Assembly (NCBI GenBank): GCA_036702975.1
Contig: DATNPX010000049.1
Location: 62,001-126,000 of the forward strand
DNA from: DATNPX01 sp036702975
GTDB lineage: Bacteria; Cyanobacteriota; Vampirovibrionia; Obscuribacterales; Obscuribacteraceae
Length of the DNA stretch: 64,000 bases
Reading direction: 5' to 3'
The notes below the pieces were generated by a model, which saw nothing but the letters and a program-made list of their open reading frames with translations, was not told where the DNA came from and searched no databases. The translations under genes and the position numbers were made by a program. Positions 8,745-17,666 of the stretch are shown here, piece after piece (the first letter of the stretch is position 1; every line of letters starts with the position of its first letter).

Positions 8745-9335
8745 ATGATGCGTGAGTTAGAAGTTAGACAAGCACTACATAGAACGGAGGTGCGCCGCAT
8801 CCTCGACCGGGAGCCCGCTAGCCTAGTTGTCGATGAACTCGGACTGTTCGAAGGCAAGTACAGAATCGACGTCGCAGTGATAAACGAAAAGCTGCACGGC
8901 TATGAAATCAAAAGTCGCATGGACAATCTGGATCGATTGCCGACGCAGCAAGAGAGTTTCAGCAGAATATTCGACCGCATGACACTCGTCGCAGACGAAA
9001 AACATGTCGCCAAAGCGGTGACGATAGTGCCACCCTGGTGGGGGCTTATAGCAGTAAGCTTTAAAGACGGTGCGCCATACCTGAACGAGATCTGGCCGTC
9101 ACGCCAAAACTTGAACGTGGAACCACACGCTTTGTGCCAACTTCTATGGCGCGAGGAGGCATTGCAGCTACTTCGGGATATTGGACTGGCGAGTGGAGTA
9201 CGCACGAAATCTCGAAAACTGATGTGGAAATTGCTGGCTAAAGTTCTTGAGCCAGACGAGCTAAAACAGGCGGTACATCGCATATTGAAAGCCCGCCAAG
9301 GTTGGCGTCCGAGCGCTCTCTCCTGGTCTCGATAG
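8745..9335 (+). CDS. sce7726 family, PD-(D/E)XK nuclease-like protein
   Basis: A 196-residue protein. Residues about 28-62 contain VDELGLFEGKYRIDVAVIN followed by LHGYEIKS. This is the conserved core of the sce7726 family and fits a PD-(D/E)XK nuclease-like fold (Asp, then ExK after one strand). A WWGL motif follows. The C-terminal half is helical and includes a conserved LLWREEALQLL block. The family is widespread but without a tested function; some members occur near mobile or defence genes. Two ATG codons open the gene (8745 and 8748). It stands alone between a terminator upstream and a 200-base gap downstream. Confidence 0.75.
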   Translation: MMRELEVRQALHRTEVRRILDREPASLVVDELGLFEGKYRIDVAVINEKLHGYEIKSRMDNLDRLPTQQESFSRIFDRMTLVADEKHVAKAVTIVPPWWGLIAVSFKDGAPYLNEIWPSRQNLNVEPHALCQLLWREEALQLLRDIGLASGVRTKSRKLMWKLLAKVLEPDELKQAVHRILKARQGWRPSALSWSR

Positions 9336-9541
9336 GTTAGCGCAAGTTTGACTTCCCGCTGACAAGAGTATCTAGAGCGTAAAAAAAAGTGGAGACGGCC
9401 GAAGATCCTTGCCTGATAGCGGGAATGGAAATCTTGGCAAGTTCGTTTTCTTTTAGCAGCCACCCTAGATTGGCAGCTAAATTCTCTTCTGAAGTAGAAT
9501 GTAGATGACCTTACCAACGCGTTGGCCCCTATCTCCCGCTA

Positions 9542-11692
9542 ATGAACTCTATAGAGGGAAACAGCCTTTTCAACTTTGTTAGTTCGCTCGGTTGGGTGCT
9601 TGATCGAACTGGCGAAGAAGAGCAAATAATATCGACAGTCTGGCTTACGGGTGACAGACAGGTAGCCACATGCGCGATTCCTTTGATTCCTTATGCCGAG
9701 ACGCTTGAAGCGCTGATCATTCGTTTTCCCTGCACGCAGAAGGTCTGGGGCGTCAAGTCGATTGACATTCATCCCGGGTGCGACCGTTGGATGGCTAAGC
9801 GCGCCTACGCGCAGAGCCTGTTTTTTCCCCCCAATGGGCTTATCAACCAACAGCACAATGTGGCAATGCTACGTTTGACGCCAAATATCATGCCGCTCGA
9901 CAGAAACGGACAAGACCGGCTACACCGCCAAATCTCGAAAACTCTGCCCCAAGAAGAGATAGGCTTCGCCGGGCGGGCTACAAGCGTCGAGCTGACAAGC
10001 GTAATCCAGACCCTGGTTAATGCCCGCAGACAGGGCACAATTGTGATTTGCGACAAGCGCAAACGACCGATAGCGCGAATTTATTGCGAATCCGGACGTA
10101 TTTCGCACGCCCGCTACGGCGACATCCTGAACGAAGCGGCTGTGTACAAGCTAATGTGCTCGTCATTCAGCGGATTCTTCTACTTCCAACAAGAAAAGCT
10201 GCCTGAATGGTGCGATTTTCCGACTATGACCAAGTCGACGGCGGGGCTTTTGCTTGAAGCTTATCGTAGGCTGGAAGACAAAACACAGGCTCTAGCGCCG
10301 TTTGGAGATGATTCAGCAAATCTCTTTAAGCTCACAGAGCAACCGTCGATGGTCGATGGTCCTTTGGCGCAGCCGGATGCACAAACTGTTTGGGCTTATA
10401 TTCACAACGGAATGCCGATCTCACAGCTGGTCAAGGTTTGCGAACTTGACGGCTACGAGACCATGCGCATATTAAACGAGTTTTTGACCGCCGGGTTGAT
10501 TCAATCCGCGCCGGCTCAACCGCCGTCACCTTTTGGACTTGCCTCACCCGCGCTGCCGATGAACACCCAAACACCGGTCGCACCAGGATCGTATGTCTAT
10601 GCCATATCGATAGATCCTTCATCTGGTCCATATTTTGCGCCAGGGAAGGTCCTCGGCGAAAGAATGGACGGGGACCCATGGCACCTGGTTCACGATATCG
10701 CGTTGCCTGAAGAAGCAATGGGTTCACCAATCTTCCTCGGAAGTGAGGTGGTAGGCATGTATACAGGCGGAATGCTGCAGACTAAGTACGACAAACCTGA
10801 ATACGCGCATGGACAGCAAATGCTGTGGGCGCCTTCTATTGCAAGCTGCTTAGGGACTGGGGAGCTAAAGGCTCCTGCGACTAGCACGTCATTGTCTACT
10901 GGTGACAATATCCCAACTTTGACCCCGGAGATTGAAGAAAAAATTCAGCAGGCAAATGCCGAAAGTCAAAACGGAGATCAAAGAACGAGTTTGACAAACC
11001 CGGTGGTCACGCTCGAGGAAGCGCAAGCAGCCCTAGCTCGCGAGACAGCCGCGGACACTGGCAACTCATCTACAATATCGAATATATTCGGATCTATTTC
11101 GGCTGTGTTTTCGCGAGGAAGAAGACCACAGACTTCACAGCCATGGTTTGAGGTGGAAGTCACTCGAACGGAGTTAGGCTCGAGTAATTGGTTGAAGGCG
11201 AGCGGCTCTACAGTGTTTCGAGCAGGTGACTTAATCAGACTGCAGGTGAAGCTCTTGCAGGACTGTTATTTCTATGCTCTATTTCAGAGCAGCTCTGGGA
11301 AGAACGTGATTATGCTATTTCCAGAAACTTTCAGCGGACCACCACTGCCTAAGGCTTCAATAATCGGCATTCCTAGTCGGCAGTCAGACAACACTTCCAG
11401 TTCAAAAAGCGACAGCGGGAAATTTAGTCCACTCGGCTTACCGATTCCCAGCACCATTAGCGGTGGCACAGAGTCGTTGTTGATGCTCGCGAGCAAAACA
11501 CAGTTGGCACCACTCGCTGATAAAACGATGATGGCGGCAGTGTTTGTTAAAGGCACCATTATGTTGAACGGTCAGAAGAATTTAGACCTGGTGGAGATGG
11601 AGGAGAAAGTGCTCTACGAGGGTCTGGACGTGCCTGAGATGCTGCCGAATGCGATTGCGCTCTCGAAATTACGGGTTAGTCACGGTGGTTGA
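9542..11692 (+). CDS. DUF4388/DUF4384-type protein with a protease-like N-terminus
   Basis: A 716-residue multidomain protein. Residues about 15-120 resemble a trypsin-like barrel (for example VKSIDIHPGCD and HNVAMLRL) without a clear catalytic serine. Residues about 140-235 resemble DUF4388, a domain in bacterial signalling proteins often found with gliding or response-regulator systems. Residues about 370-440 include a second protease-like stretch (GSPIFLGSEVVGMYTGG). The C-terminus (about 535-700) resembles DUF4384, with FRAGDLIRLQVKLLQDCYFY, seen near kinases and CHAT or caspase proteins. No signal peptide is visible. Roles in signalling or cargo assembly are possible but unproven. Confidence 0.65.
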   Translation: MNSIEGNSLFNFVSSLGWVLDRTGEEEQIISTVWLTGDRQVATCAIPLIPYAETLEALIIRFPCTQKVWGVKSIDIHPGCDRWMAKRAYAQSLFFPPNGLINQQHNVAMLRLTPNIMPLDRNGQDRLHRQISKTLPQEEIGFAGRATSVELTSVIQTLVNARRQGTIVICDKRKRPIARIYCESGRISHARYGDILNEAAVYKLMCSSFSGFFYFQQEKLPEWCDFPTMTKSTAGLLLEAYRRLEDKTQALAPFGDDSANLFKLTEQPSMVDGPLAQPDAQTVWAYIHNGMPISQLVKVCELDGYETMRILNEFLTAGLIQSAPAQPPSPFGLASPALPMNTQTPVAPGSYVYAISIDPSSGPYFAPGKVLGERMDGDPWHLVHDIALPEEAMGSPIFLGSEVVGMYTGGMLQTKYDKPEYAHGQQMLWAPSIASCLGTGELKAPATSTSLSTGDNIPTLTPEIEEKIQQANAESQNGDQRTSLTNPVVTLEEAQAALARETAADTGNSSTISNIFGSISAVFSRGRRPQTSQPWFEVEVTRTELGSSNWLKASGSTVFRAGDLIRLQVKLLQDCYFYALFQSSSGKNVIMLFPETFSGPPLPKASIIGIPSRQSDNTSSSKSDSGKFSPLGLPIPSTISGGTESLLMLASKTQLAPLADKTMMAAVFVKGTIMLNGQKNLDLVEMEEKVLYEGLDVPEMLPNAIALSKLRVSHGG

Positions 11693-11849
11693 TTAAGTGG
11701 GACGCGCGGTTGATTGCCGGACTTTCTCTTGCCAACCAATTTTGTAAAGCCATTTGATTCAAAGGCAAAGAAAGCCGCAGTGAGCGCCCCCAGCGATGGC
11801 GTGGAGCCAGGAGAACGGTTTGAGCCGCGTCCGGCTCAGGCGTCCATGG

Positions 11850-11855
11850 TATAGT
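11850..11855 (+). promoter_or_regulatory. Candidate -10 box (TATAGT) upstream of tRNA-Pro
   Basis: A TATAGT hexamer lies 33 bases before the mature 5' end of tRNA-Pro, a reasonable place for a -10 element. No good -35 match was found at the ideal spacing. Confidence 0.35.
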
Positions 11856-11887
11856 AATTATTCGAGTCAAACGGCTTGGCGGCTTTT

Positions 11888-11961
11888 CGGGACGTAGCGC
11901 AGCTTGGTAGCGCGGCTGCTTTGGGAGCAGTAGGTCGCAGGTTCAAATCCTGTCGTCCCGA
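11888..11961 (+). tRNA. tRNA-Pro (anticodon TGG)
   Basis: The 74 bases fold into a standard cloverleaf: acceptor CGGGACG/CGTCCCG, D arm GCGC/GCGC, anticodon stem GCTGC/GCAGT with loop TTTGGGA (anticodon TGG, proline), and T arm GCAGG-TTCAAAT-CCTGT. The discriminator base is A and CCA is not encoded. The gene's 3' part, from the anticodon loop on, is the integration site of a 20.5-kb element. Insertion restored the complete tRNA, so it should remain functional. A hairpin terminator begins about 26 bases downstream. Confidence 0.97.
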
Positions 11962-11964
11962 TAT
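11920..11964 (+). repeat. attL: 45-bp direct repeat in tRNA-Pro
   Basis: The 45 bases from the first T of the anticodon loop to four bases beyond the tRNA end (ending CCCGATAT) are repeated perfectly at 32381-32425. The left copy belongs to the intact tRNA; the right copy is an isolated 3' fragment. This is the normal signature of a tyrosine-integrase element inserted at a tRNA 3' end. Confidence 0.97.
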
Positions 11965-11986
11965 CTATAAAACCAGCAATGACGGG

Positions 11987-12010
11987 CATCGACGGAAGTC
12001 GGTGTTTTTT
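11987..12010 (+). terminator. Terminator downstream of tRNA-Pro (inside the element)
   Basis: CATCGAC, a GGAA loop, GTCGGTG, then six T residues: a 7-bp stem with one G-T pair and a T-run. It replaces the original tRNA terminator, whose counterpart now lies at 32448-32470 beyond attR. Confidence 0.8.
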
Positions 12011-12031
12011 ATTTTGGGGTAGCCGGATCGG

Positions 12032-12053
12032 ATTTGGACCTGATTTGGACCTG
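12032..12053 (+). promoter_or_regulatory. Left arm-type integrase sites (two ATTTGGACCTG repeats)
   Basis: Two adjacent direct repeats of ATTTGGACCTG lie 68 bases inside attL. A 19-bp stretch of them, TGGACCTGATTTGGACCTG, recurs exactly at 32253-32271, 110 bases inside attR. Paired direct repeats near both ends of an integrase element are typical arm-type binding sites of the integrase; the assignment is an inference from position and repetition. Confidence 0.7.
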
Positions 12054-12182
12054 GCAGAAAAATAGTGCACCAATATTGCTAGGCGATATACGCCGCTCGA
12101 TGATTAAGGAACTTCATTCCACAGCTTTACTTCTCAATAATCTCATGTACGATACTATTGGTGGCTGCGACGAGGTTTGATC

Positions 12183-12389
12183 ATGAATTTAGAAGACAGA
12201 ATCCTCGAAATCCTTAAAGATGGTAAGCCCATAAAAGCTGACGAGCTTGTTACCCAAATCCTGCGGACAGAAAAGGTATCCGAGTCGGAAATTCGTGGTG
12301 CGTTTTTCCCATTGGTGTCTACGCATCAAATCGAGTTCGGACCCAATAGAACACTGAAACTTGGCGCTAGAGCCATGGTGCACGCTTAG
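12183..12389 (+). CDS. Small winged-helix-like protein coupled to the dGTPase
   Basis: A 68-residue protein from the ATG at 12183, with a GAGG ribosome site at 12172-12175; a TTG two codons earlier is less likely. The pattern, a first helix (EDRILEILKDG), a second (KADELVTQILR), a recognition-like helix (SESEIRGAFFPLV) and a short strand (IEFGPNRTLKL), fits a winged helix-turn-helix. The stop codon at 12387-12389 overlaps or abuts the start of the dGTPase-like CDS, so the two are translationally coupled. It may be a regulator or partner of that enzyme. I know of no named family for it. Confidence 0.65.
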   Translation: MNLEDRILEILKDGKPIKADELVTQILRTEKVSESEIRGAFFPLVSTHQIEFGPNRTLKLGARAMVHA

Positions 12390-12390
12390 C

Positions 12391-13701
12391 TTGGACCAGC
12401 GCTTCGTACCAGAAACACCTAAAGACACTCGAAAAGCCGCTCAGGTGGATCGAGATAGGCTTTTATACGCAACGAGCTTCAGTAGGTTAGCCGAGATCAC
12501 TCAGACCGTCTCGGCGGACCACGGACACGTTTTTCATAACAGGCTTACCCACTCATTGAAGGTGGCGCAACTTTCGCAGCGCCTGGCTGGATACCTGAAA
12601 GATAAGCAACCTGTAGATGTCGAAAAGATGGGCGATCTAGACGTTGACGCCGCAGAAACGGCAGGTCTAGCCCATGATCTCGGGCATCCACCATTCGGCC
12701 ACATAGCAGAAGACGAGCTGAATGAAATCATCAAAGAGAGAACGGACGGGAAGGACGGCTATGAAGGTAATGCTCAGTCCTTCAGAATTGTCACTAGGTT
12801 GACCACCGGTGACCCGGTCGCAGCCAAGGGGCAGCCCAGAATCAACTGTGGCTTAAACCTCACGAAGAGGACGCTAAACGGCATTCTGAAATATCCATGG
12901 CTCATCAAAACGCACCCACAGGAAGATAAGAACAAAAAATGGGGAGCCTACCAGGACGAAAGTGACATTTTCGAATGGGTAAGACAGGACTTTGAGTCTC
13001 GCTTCGGGGCTCGTACCAAAAGTTTAGAGGCCGAGGTGATGGATTGGTGTGATGATATCACCTACGCCGTTCATGACGTGCTGGACTTTTACTGCGCTGG
13101 AAGTATCCCGATTGAAAGGCTCGGAGAACAGAATCCAGACACCTTGAATGCTTTTTATGCTGAGGTTTTTTCGAGGAAAGGAAACGAAGACCTGGCAGCT
13201 GATGCCGACAATCTAAAGATCGCATTTCAGGACGCATGCTACTTTTACTTCAACCCAATAAGAGTGCGTTACGACGGCGGCATGGACCTGCGAAGACTTC
13301 TTTGGCAAATGATGACTAGCATGATCAGTAAATATGTTGAAGCGATAAAGGTTTTGCAGAAACCGGAAAATGGAAAATTAGTGGAGATAGATTTGGAATG
13401 CAAACGGCAAATAGCAATGCTTAAGCAGTTGACTTGGCATTACGTTATCAAAAACGGGGAAATGGCCACACATCAACATGGGCAGAAGCACGCTATTCGT
13501 GCCGTCTTCGAAAAGCTTGAGAACGCGTTAAAAAAGAACGATCAAAGAGTACTTCCAGCATTTTATCGACAAATGCTCACTACGCTTGGTGCTAACAAGC
13601 AGTACCGTGTTTTAGCCGATTATATTAGCGGTCTTACAGAAAAAGAGTTGATCATCGTGTACAAGAAATTACACGGGATTGAGCATGGACGCATGGTTTA
13701 A
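12391..13701 (+). CDS. dGTPase-like HD-domain triphosphohydrolase
   Basis: An HD-superfamily protein of about 436 residues resembling deoxyguanosinetriphosphate triphosphohydrolase. Visible signatures are the dNTPase start block (DRDRLLYATSFSRLAEITQ), NRLTHSLKVAQ with the first metal histidine, AHDLGHPPFGH with the HD pair, and MDWCDDITYAVHDVLDF with the distal aspartate. Such enzymes hydrolyse dNTPs to nucleosides and triphosphate; several dGTPase and dCTP deaminase systems protect cells by draining dNTPs during phage infection. There is no ATG: TTG at 12391, one base after the upstream stop, or TTG at 12361 inside the upstream gene. It is the leftmost element gene together with its small partner. 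A defence role is an inference. Confidence 0.85.
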   Translation: MDQRFVPETPKDTRKAAQVDRDRLLYATSFSRLAEITQTVSADHGHVFHNRLTHSLKVAQLSQRLAGYLKDKQPVDVEKMGDLDVDAAETAGLAHDLGHPPFGHIAEDELNEIIKERTDGKDGYEGNAQSFRIVTRLTTGDPVAAKGQPRINCGLNLTKRTLNGILKYPWLIKTHPQEDKNKKWGAYQDESDIFEWVRQDFESRFGARTKSLEAEVMDWCDDITYAVHDVLDFYCAGSIPIERLGEQNPDTLNAFYAEVFSRKGNEDLAADADNLKIAFQDACYFYFNPIRVRYDGGMDLRRLLWQMMTSMISKYVEAIKVLQKPENGKLVEIDLECKRQIAMLKQLTWHYVIKNGEMATHQHGQKHAIRAVFEKLENALKKNDQRVLPAFYRQMLTTLGANKQYRVLADYISGLTEKELIIVYKKLHGIEHGRMV

Positions 13702-13709
13702 CAACTTGC

Positions 13710-13988
13710 TCACAGCAACACTCTTCGTTCCAGCAGCCCCCGCGCTCCTTCGTGTACCTCGGGCAACCTTCTGTAGATTTCTTTGAGGGCTAGTATGACA
13801 GCCGCATCCGCAGCGGCGAAGGTCTTGCTGTCCTCGACAAGCAGTAATTCTCTTTGTGCCGAATCGGCTACTTCTCTCAATTCTTTGATGAGTTCGGCGG
13901 TAGCATACACATCTCGTGTCAGCATAGAGCTTCTCACATCAATATCGCTGTAGTTGCCGTGTTCTGTCTGATGTATTTTGATTTCCAT
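13710..13988 (-). CDS. Small protein of unknown function, last gene of the ejection-like block
   Basis: A 92-residue, probably helical protein with no family I recognise. A GGAG site lies 6 bases before its ATG, and the gene follows the 1223-residue gene at a 3-base gap, so it is co-transcribed with it. A central helix (YATAELIKELREVADSAQRELLL) and an Ala-rich segment are visible. It ends 8 bases from the convergent dGTPase-like CDS. Small helical proteins are common beside phage virion genes, but that is only context. Confidence 0.6.
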   Translation of the reverse strand: MEIKIHQTEHGNYSDIDVRSSMLTRDVYATAELIKELREVADSAQRELLLVEDSKTFAAADAAVILALKEIYRRLPEVHEGARGLLERRVLL

Positions 13989-13991
13989 CGT

Positions 13992-16900
13992 TTACTCCAA
14001 CACGGGCCGGCCGCTTCTCATATTTTGTAAGATGCGTTCTCGGTCGTAAGCGCTCTGACTTGTGTCTTTGCCGAGTCGCTTCTTGTCTGCTTCTTCGTTT
14101 GCGGCCTGTAATAGAGCGGATTCATAAGCACGTTTGCCGGGAAGCAAGAAGTCTTTGATGACATCGCTTGGACCGATATTGAATTCTTCGTGGTCCAGTT
14201 CATCCTTCTTTCGGAAACCATGACCGGTAGTTGGATTGAAGTAAGAGACAGAACTGCGATTGTTGATAATTTCCTTGCCTGATTTCATAACCGCTAGGGC
14301 CTGTTTCACCGGGGCACCAGCGATCTTGGGCTTCGCGATTGTGCTTCCGAGACTGAATAATCGTTGGGCGGCGTTCAGCAAGTGTTCATCTTGCAAAACT
14401 TCGCTCCAGTCTTCAACATCTTTTAGTGCGTAAGCGGCGTGATATAGATCTGAAGCCGCATTAGGAATTTGACGGGCCAGTTCAACCGCCGGGTTCGTTG
14501 CTGCCTGAATCGGATAAGCTATCGACCAATCGAGCTTGTCCGCGCTGTCTTGGCCTGTGATGTCCCGATAGATGTTGATCTGGTCTAACGCTTTCTCTGT
14601 CTGGTAAGCACTGTCAGGGTCTACTGTCGACCAAAGCCGTCTTACTTCAAGAGGGATAGCTGCGCGGCCGCCGAGAAGAGCTGTAGCAGCCAACATCGTA
14701 TAGAGTCCGCCCATGTTCTTGTTTGCGATATTGTGCATAACGAGGCGAGCTATTCGTGCGGGCTGCCTGACAAAAACTCCAAACGCGGGACTTGAAGCGG
14801 ACCTGGACAAGTAGTCCGTATTTAACCTAAAGGGATCGATTCCTAAAGTGCGACTTCCCACTTCAGCCGCGTGACTCCAACAATCCATCGCGACTGTCGG
14901 ATCGACATTACCCGCGAGCATGTCTTTTACAAACGTAGTCGCAGACTTATATCCCATCGCTTGGACCTTTTGAGGGTTCCTGTCGACGTAGTCGAGAAAG
15001 GCAGCAAGAGTTACACGATCAGCATTGACACGATCGGAAGGAAGGTCGGGAAGATTGAAACCGAATCCTTTTTTCTTTGCGCCGGCGGCTGCTGCTTGCG
15101 CATCTCTTTCTGCTCTAAAGCTGCCTGTTAGGTTGGAGTGCTGGAAGGCTTGGCTCAGCTCCTTGTCTGTTGCAAGCAATGCGTTGGCCTTTACTATGTT
15201 GGCGATACCGACTCTGGAGGCGCCGCTGATCAGCATGTCGCTTAGATTCAAAAGGTGAAATTTGGGATTGAGAAAGAAGAATGAATCCATAGCGTGAGAC
15301 AAACCGCCTTGAATCATCCTATCGATGTCCGTTTGCGGTGCACGTCTCGGCGATAGAGCGTTTTCGAGATAGGTGAGAGCGTCAAGAGCATGACGAGTTA
15401 ATCCGTGGTCTTTGTTTAAGACGCCGCCATTTACCGCGTTGCCCACTTCTTTCCGATACGCTCTGACTTTTGCAACAAGGGTTTGCCGGTTCAGGTGGAA
15501 GTTGACAACGGCGTCTCGTTGGGGCTGCGTCATGTGCTCAAAGGCAGATCCCGCCAAGCCTTGCAAAGCTTCGACAGGCGTCAGTTCCTTGTTCTTGAGC
15601 GATTCATACGCAATCGCTTTCTCTTCCTGCTTTCCAAACTTAATACCGAACTGACTTTGCAGCGCGGCTGCTTGATGCTGCAAGATCTCTTTTCCGAGCC
15701 CGTTACCGCGCTTTCCGAGTGCGTTGTCGAGATAGTCGATCTGGTCTAGGGTATCTTTGAAAAACGAGGATGCACGGAACAACTTTTCATTCTTCAAGAA
15801 GGCCTCCATTGCAGCTGGACCGAAACGGTGAAATGCAGCCAGACCGATTAAGCCCATGCCGATATTCTGTAAGGTGTGATCTTCGTGTTCTTCGGAGCCG
15901 TCTGCGGCTTTTGCAGGTTGATCTAAAGCCAGAAGACCCGCGCCGAATCCGAGGGCAGCCCGAGAGGCATTGATGTTGACATTGGGCGTGTATCTCGGGT
16001 TCTTTATCGATGCCGACTTAAAGACGTTTTGCCATGTCTGGAATCGTTGCTTTGCGTTCTTCTCGAAACTTCTCGCTACGGCTTCATTTGTGTATTCGAT
16101 TGTTGCTTGTACGGTGCCGTGCTGCGAGCCCATTGGATGAGCCGTTTCTGTTCGAATCGATAAGCGAGCGAAGGGATCTTTTGTCACTTCTCTGAATGCT
16201 TTCTCTGCAGACTCAAGTAGATCTTTCGATTCGTTCTTCAGTTTGTCGTAAATATCTCGGCTGCCTTTGCCGTTGTTACCTCTTTTGACGGAACCTATAT
16301 GGTTATCCTTAAGTTGAACAAGGCGCTGAAATGCGGCGTCCTTGTCCGTTGGGATCGGCTCGGGAAAGAGTTTGTGATCAGTTGGGTTATTGCCGAAAGG
16401 CGCATCGATTAGGCCTCTTACTGTTCTAGCTGCTTTCCTCTTCGCTCCGTTAGACAATTCGTCAGCAACTTTATCGATGACACCTTGTACCGGTTTCGGT
16501 ATCACCAATTCCGGCTTGTTCGTTAACTTGACGCCTTTGTGAGTGACGACTTCTTGACCGTTCGAGTATTGTCTGTGGAGGGCGCTGGCATAATCCCGTA
16601 ATGCGTGCGAGTCGTAACTCTCTTTCGCTTTTAACGCCGCCAACTTGTTTACCGTTTCTCCAAGCTTATTCGCGTCGACATTCGGATGGTTCGCGAGCAG
16701 AGCTTGCAATTGTGGAAGGTCGATCGAATCCGACGAATTAACCCGATCATGTCCGTAGCGATCTGTCGGAAAGCGGAAGTCGCCTGGTGTCGCAACCGGT
16801 GGCAGGGGTTGCCCGTGCTTTGCTTGTTCCAACGACATTCGGACTCGGGGCTTTGCTGAGATAGCAGCTCGATCGAAAACGTCGCCGCGAAGAAATTGGT

Positions 16901-17663
16901 GAGCAGCGAGGTCATCGCCTTCCAGTAGCGCAGGGTCGATGGCATTAAAGCTGGACGGAACGATACTACCGGCAGTACCAACAGAGTCCGTTTGCTGCCC
17001 CGTAGACGCGTTTGTTTTCGCTTCGGGTATGTTTCTACCTCTCACCCCTTTCAAGAAGCGATTAAGACCACCTAGCGCGTAGTGAGATGCCGGCCCGACG
17101 ATACCGCCGACGACACCGCTCTGTAAAAGAGCTTGAGGGTCGAAGGTTCCTGTTCCCGCTTGCTGATCTGCTGCGTCGGTTACGACGTTTCCGAGAGCTC
17201 CACTTGCAGCCAGCGCGGGGAAAGATGCGCCTGGAACGAGAGCGCTGCCAGCGAAACTGGGAGCGATAGATCGGCCGAATCTGTAAGCGTCTTCGTTGTC
17301 TATTTGAGGAGCGACTGCAGCGTCATAGATGGGAGTTATTCGGTCGAGCTGAGGGGTAGAAGGAACCGAGTGTAAACCCATAAAACCGTTGATAGCGCGA
17401 CCTGTTGCATCGCCTAAATTACCCGCTGTTTGAATCGCAGCTCTCTGCGGTGTTAGTGCGAGATCGGCTGTGGCCGCTAAACCTGAAGGCAACCCAAGAG
17501 CGAAGTTTTTAGCTGCGTTTCCTGCACTGTTGATAGTAGCGCCCAAATCGAACTGCTTTTCACTGTTTTGGGGATTTTGGGACTGTGCCAGGTCGAACAC
17601 ATTCTGGGCTTGTGCTGGGCGGTTAGTCATTTCATCCGCCGCTTGGTCAAAAACACTTCCCAT
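13992..17663 (-). CDS. Large phage-like protein (internal virion/ejection or polyvalent protein-like)
   Basis: A 1223-residue protein. Its first 220 residues are rich in Ala, Gly and hydrophobic stretches (GSALVPGASFPALAASGALG, LLQSGVVGGIVG), like the membrane-penetrating parts of podovirus ejection proteins. The middle (about 380-560) is helical and basic. The last 400 residues, with FFFLNPKFHLLNLSDMLISG and FVRQPARIARLVMHNI, resemble the large polyvalent protein C-terminal domains found in phage genomes. No lysozyme or peptidase motif was recognised. It lies 3 bases after the 421-residue Gln-rich gene and before a small helical gene: a three-gene operon. A phage origin is likely; the exact virion role is an inference. 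Confidence 0.6.
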   Translation of the reverse strand: MGSVFDQAADEMTNRPAQAQNVFDLAQSQNPQNSEKQFDLGATINSAGNAAKNFALGLPSGLAATADLALTPQRAAIQTAGNLGDATGRAINGFMGLHSVPSTPQLDRITPIYDAAVAPQIDNEDAYRFGRSIAPSFAGSALVPGASFPALAASGALGNVVTDAADQQAGTGTFDPQALLQSGVVGGIVGPASHYALGGLNRFLKGVRGRNIPEAKTNASTGQQTDSVGTAGSIVPSSFNAIDPALLEGDDLAAHQFLRGDVFDRAAISAKPRVRMSLEQAKHGQPLPPVATPGDFRFPTDRYGHDRVNSSDSIDLPQLQALLANHPNVDANKLGETVNKLAALKAKESYDSHALRDYASALHRQYSNGQEVVTHKGVKLTNKPELVIPKPVQGVIDKVADELSNGAKRKAARTVRGLIDAPFGNNPTDHKLFPEPIPTDKDAAFQRLVQLKDNHIGSVKRGNNGKGSRDIYDKLKNESKDLLESAEKAFREVTKDPFARLSIRTETAHPMGSQHGTVQATIEYTNEAVARSFEKNAKQRFQTWQNVFKSASIKNPRYTPNVNINASRAALGFGAGLLALDQPAKAADGSEEHEDHTLQNIGMGLIGLAAFHRFGPAAMEAFLKNEKLFRASSFFKDTLDQIDYLDNALGKRGNGLGKEILQHQAAALQSQFGIKFGKQEEKAIAYESLKNKELTPVEALQGLAGSAFEHMTQPQRDAVVNFHLNRQTLVAKVRAYRKEVGNAVNGGVLNKDHGLTRHALDALTYLENALSPRRAPQTDIDRMIQGGLSHAMDSFFFLNPKFHLLNLSDMLISGASRVGIANIVKANALLATDKELSQAFQHSNLTGSFRAERDAQAAAAGAKKKGFGFNLPDLPSDRVNADRVTLAAFLDYVDRNPQKVQAMGYKSATTFVKDMLAGNVDPTVAMDCWSHAAEVGSRTLGIDPFRLNTDYLSRSASSPAFGVFVRQPARIARLVMHNIANKNMGGLYTMLAATALLGGRAAIPLEVRRLWSTVDPDSAYQTEKALDQINIYRDITGQDSADKLDWSIAYPIQAATNPAVELARQIPNAASDLYHAAYALKDVEDWSEVLQDEHLLNAAQRLFSLGSTIAKPKIAGAPVKQALAVMKSGKEIINNRSSVSYFNPTTGHGFRKKDELDHEEFNIGPSDVIKDFLLPGKRAYESALLQAANEEADKKRLGKDTSQSAYDRERILQNMRSGRPVLE

Positions 17664-17666
17664 CTC

